Assembly: GCA_910579865.1 (NCBI GenBank)
Contig: CAJTXA010000033.1
Span: forward strand, 1 to 25,822
DNA length: 25,822 bases
Source: an uncultured Lachnospiraceae bacterium
Lineage (GTDB): Bacteria; Bacillota; Clostridia; Lachnospirales; Lachnospiraceae
Direction of reading: 5' to 3'
Within the stretch, counting starts at the first letter, position 1; every line of letters begins with the position of its first letter. A program made the translations under genes and the position numbers. Positions 24,111-25,822 of the stretch are shown piece after piece. Under the pieces are notes generated by a model. That model was given only the letters and a program-made list of their open reading frames with translations, ran no database searches and was not told where the DNA came from.

Positions 24111-24190
24111 CGTTGCTACCTCCCTTTCTTTCTATGTATACTTTACTTGACCACCTGCATCGCTGCAGCAATAAAGCACTGTCTTTACTT

Positions 24191-24219
24191 AGACTAACTC
24201 TTTTTCTTATCCTTGTCAA
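24191..24219 (-). promoter_or_regulatory. Candidate promoter of the exporter leader
   Basis: Minus-strand TTGACA (24219-24214) is a perfect -35. At 17-bp spacing the -10 is TAGTCT (24196-24191), only three of six matches, so the promoter may need an activator or the true -10 may differ. Downstream, still before the small ORF, are two copies of AAGTAAAG and a 5-bp hairpin with a GCGA tetraloop (24168-24155). Confidence 0.4.
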
Positions 24220-24271
24220 CCTACATTCCTCAAAAAATAGAGAAGTTCAGGAAATTGTAAGATTATGATAA

Positions 24272-25345
24272 TTATTTGTTAATTATTTCCATATCCATTT
24301 TACTAACATTGCGAATATGTTCCTCTATTCCTTCTGTAATATAAATTCTTTTATCCTCTGTTACCAAAATCATTTCAAAATCTTGATAATCACGCCAATA
24401 CATAATTGCGTTATCTAATCCAGATACAAATAAAGCAGTGGAAAGTGCATCACAACGTAGTCCCTCCTTTCCAATAATCGTAACAGAAACTAATCCATTC
24501 TCTGCTGGTTGTCCATCAGTTGGATTTAAAATATGCCAATATCGTTTTCCATCTGCTCCAATAAAATAACGTTCATATGTTCCAGAAGTAATTACTGCAC
24601 AATCTGTAATCGAAAGAATACATATTTCACCAGAGGATTCAAATGGATCTCGTACACCAATTTTCCATAAAGACCCATCTGGCTTCGTTCCTATCGTATG
24701 CACATTCCCCCCAAGATTTATTAAAGCTGATTCAATGCCATTCTCTTTAAAAATTTCTATAATTTGATCGCTGGTATACCCTTTTGCTAATGCTCCAAGA
24801 TCAATCTCTGCTCCTTTTGGTATTGAAATTTGTGTTTCTTGTAATTGAATTTGACGGTAATCCACATTATTTAAAAGCAGTTGTAAACGTTCTTTTTCTG
24901 GAATTTGATACTCTTCTGTTGTAAATCCCCATTCTTTTAAAACAGGATAAAGTGTAATATCTAGTGCTCCATTTGTTTCCTCTCCTATCTGTATGGCCTT
25001 ATTTATAATATTAGCTGTATCCTTACTAATCTCTGTTTTTTTTCCATCTGCCTGATTAACCCTAAAAATATCACTTCCTTCTTCTGTAACAGAAAATAGC
25101 TGTTCCAACTCTTCGATCTTATCACAAGCTAAAGAAACTGCTGTTTTTGCTTGTTTTCCATATGCCCTTATATTCATATAAGTATCCATAGCAAAAATTG
25201 AACGTTCTACTATATTATCATTTTTCATAATATGTTCTATATCTGTAATAGAGCAGCTACAGCACATACTTATTACTAAATATAAACAGCACATTCTTAT
25301 AATTCGATAAATATTCAAAAATAAAACAATATTTGTCTTTTTCAT
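24272..25345 (-). CDS. apbE: FAD:protein FMN transferase (ApbE family)
   Basis: A 357-residue exported enzyme. Residues about 10-30 form a hydrophobic signal rich in Cys (MCCLYLVISMCCSCS), consistent with a lipoprotein, although the lipobox is not canonical. The ApbE core includes FAMDTYMNIRAYG, DLGALAKGYTSDQI, ALINLGGNVHTIG, KIGVRDPF, TSGTYERYF, YWHILNPTDGQPA and CDALSTALFV, covering the FAD-binding and Mg2+ sites. It moves FMN from FAD onto a Thr of target flavoproteins such as RnfG, NqrC or FMN-bind domains outside the membrane. No such target is visible nearby, so it probably serves a distant complex. The start follows GAGAGG with 8-nt spacing. Confidence 0.93.
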   Translation of the reverse strand: MKKTNIVLFLNIYRIIRMCCLYLVISMCCSCSITDIEHIMKNDNIVERSIFAMDTYMNIRAYGKQAKTAVSLACDKIEELEQLFSVTEEGSDIFRVNQADGKKTEISKDTANIINKAIQIGEETNGALDITLYPVLKEWGFTTEEYQIPEKERLQLLLNNVDYRQIQLQETQISIPKGAEIDLGALAKGYTSDQIIEIFKENGIESALINLGGNVHTIGTKPDGSLWKIGVRDPFESSGEICILSITDCAVITSGTYERYFIGADGKRYWHILNPTDGQPAENGLVSVTIIGKEGLRCDALSTALFVSGLDNAIMYWRDYQDFEMILVTEDKRIYITEGIEEHIRNVSKMDMEIINK

Positions 25346-25438
25346 ACTATATTCCTCTCACTAAACCTATTTTCTTCTTTTTCAGGTTGGTATTGCTCAA
25401 CGTCATTTGACAAAACGATTTGTTAAAATATCTAAAAC

Positions 25439-25467
25439 GAGCAGTTCCTCCATACAGGCATCTGCTC
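25439..25467 (-). terminator. Weak hairpin after the 38-codon ORF
   Basis: GAGCAG (25439-25444) and CTGCTC (25462-25467) form a 6-bp stem, followed on the minus strand by GTTTTAGATATTTT. It lies 30 nt past the stop of the small ORF and about 90 nt before the apbE start. It could be a weak terminator. Confidence 0.4.
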
Positions 25468-25496
25468 AATAAATTGGAATATTCTGGTTTTAATAT

Positions 25497-25613
25497 TCAT
25501 GATAAGATACTTACAATAATAGTTTTATCCTCTTTTACTGCTATATCTATTTTATCTGAAAATAAGGCACAGACAATGGCAACTATTATCAACAATACTG
25601 AAAATTTTTCCAT
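25497..25613 (-). CDS. 38-residue small membrane protein, unknown
   Basis: An ATG at 25613 is preceded by GGAGGG with 5-nt spacing and opens MEKFSVLLIIVAIVCALFSD, a single hydrophobic segment (about 5-18) followed by a charged tail with KIDIAVKEDKTIIV and a stop at 25497. Size, ribosome site and clear membrane segment support a real small protein. I do not recognise a family. It lies upstream of apbE on the same strand, with a weak hairpin between them. The 78-codon frame on the opposite strand here has no comparable ribosome site. Confidence 0.55.
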   Translation of the reverse strand: MEKFSVLLIIVAIVCALFSDKIDIAVKEDKTIIVSILS

Positions 25614-25651
25614 ATTTTCCCTCCATAAATTCCGATTGTGGTTTGATGATT

Positions 25652-25808
25652 TTTAAGGGAAACATTAGCTGTTATATTTTATTAATAAATTCTCCGCTAA
25701 CCCTTGAAAACACTAAGTTTGTCGCAGGTGAGCTTTCCCTTAAAGTTTCCCTTGTGTTATATCTTCCCACAAGGCATTACAAACCCTGATAAGGGAAAAA
25801 ATAAGGGA
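25652..25808. repeat. Cluster of AAGGGAAA repeats at the right edge
   Basis: The motif occurs as TTTAAGGGAAA (25652-25662), its exact inverse TTTCCCTTAAA (25734-25744), TTTCCCTT (25746-25753), AAGGGAAA (25791-25798) and TAAGGGA (25802-25808). The first two form a perfect 11-bp inverted repeat 71 bp apart. Multiple short copies in both directions without a gene are typical of recombinase arm sites, element ends or regulator arrays. A partial minus-strand frame (25740-25822) entering from the edge contains RVCNALWEDITQGKL, but it is too short to call. Confidence 0.45.
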
Positions 25809-25822
25809 CACAAAATCATCTA

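Noticed and set aside
23764..24271. T-box or known riboswitch in the exporter leader
   Set aside because: No T-box sequence (GGGTGGNACC type) and no consensus of riboswitch classes I know was found.
25402..25411. Palindrome GTCATTTGAC upstream of apbE
   Set aside because: Ten bases long, single copy, no promoter positioned around it; chance is likely.
25420..25656. 78-codon plus-strand frame
   Set aside because: No ribosome site, odd composition, and it covers the better supported 38-codon minus-strand ORF.
1..25822. CRISPR array, tRNA or rRNA genes
   Set aside because: No regularly spaced long repeats and no tRNA or rRNA signatures were seen on either strand.

Overview
The window looks like chromosomal DNA from a low-GC Gram-positive anaerobe, most likely a Lachnospiraceae-type member of the Clostridia. 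Pointers are the AT-rich sequence, strong GGAGG-type ribosome binding sites, consensus sigma-A promoters, BglG/RAT antitermination, LytTR signalling, a YyzM-like DUF951 protein and the style of the sugar genes. Most genes lie on the minus strand. No tRNA, rRNA, CRISPR array or intact mobile element was seen.

Left part (1-2700): the first 13 codons of a GH13 alpha-glucosidase run off the left edge, divergent from an AraC-type sugar regulator. A decayed stretch follows, with an IS1182-like transposase broken by several lesions and the truncated start of a YwnB/NmrA-like gene. That start still has its promoter, its ribosome site and an inverted-repeat operator, and its probable partner, an Rrf2 (YwnA-type) repressor, is intact next door.

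Sugar-uptake and sensing block (2721-9715, all minus): a LytTR response regulator and GHKL sensor kinase, a chemoreceptor-like protein that appears to lack its second membrane segment and half of its HAMP domain, a glucose-family PTS EIICBA permease, and a BglG-type antiterminator. A RAT hairpin overlapping a terminator lies before the PTS gene and starts inside the chemoreceptor stop codon. A 21-bp-period direct repeat suited to LytTR binding sits upstream of a TATAAT box before the chemoreceptor gene.

Sugar catabolism block (9940-15291, minus): a Gfo/Idh/MocA oxidoreductase, an L-fucose/L-arabinose-isomerase-family enzyme, a LacI regulator and an FGGY (xylulokinase-like) kinase. A perfect consensus promoter and a LacI-type palindrome precede the isomerase. 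Isomerase plus kinase implies aldose to ketose to ketose phosphate, but the sugar is not settled and no transporter is linked.

Housekeeping and accessory genes (15340-20063): TraX-like membrane protein, DUF951, Sir2 deacylase, MATE exporter, an unknown two-TM protein and a histidine phosphatase.

Right part (20180-25822): a heterodimeric ABC exporter with one degenerate ATP site (BmrCD/TM287-288 style), preceded by an unusual leader. The leader has a 35-codon ORF with an excellent ribosome site, several hairpins including two with identical 12-nt loops on different stems, and a terminator just before the exporter gene. An 8-nt segment inside the small ORF is complementary to a segment beyond the hairpins and also, over 7 nt, to the terminator arm. 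This looks like a riboswitch-like or ribosome-controlled attenuator and is the most interesting object in the window. Beyond it are an ApbE flavin transferase, a 38-codon small membrane protein and, at the right edge, a cluster of AAGGGAAA repeats.
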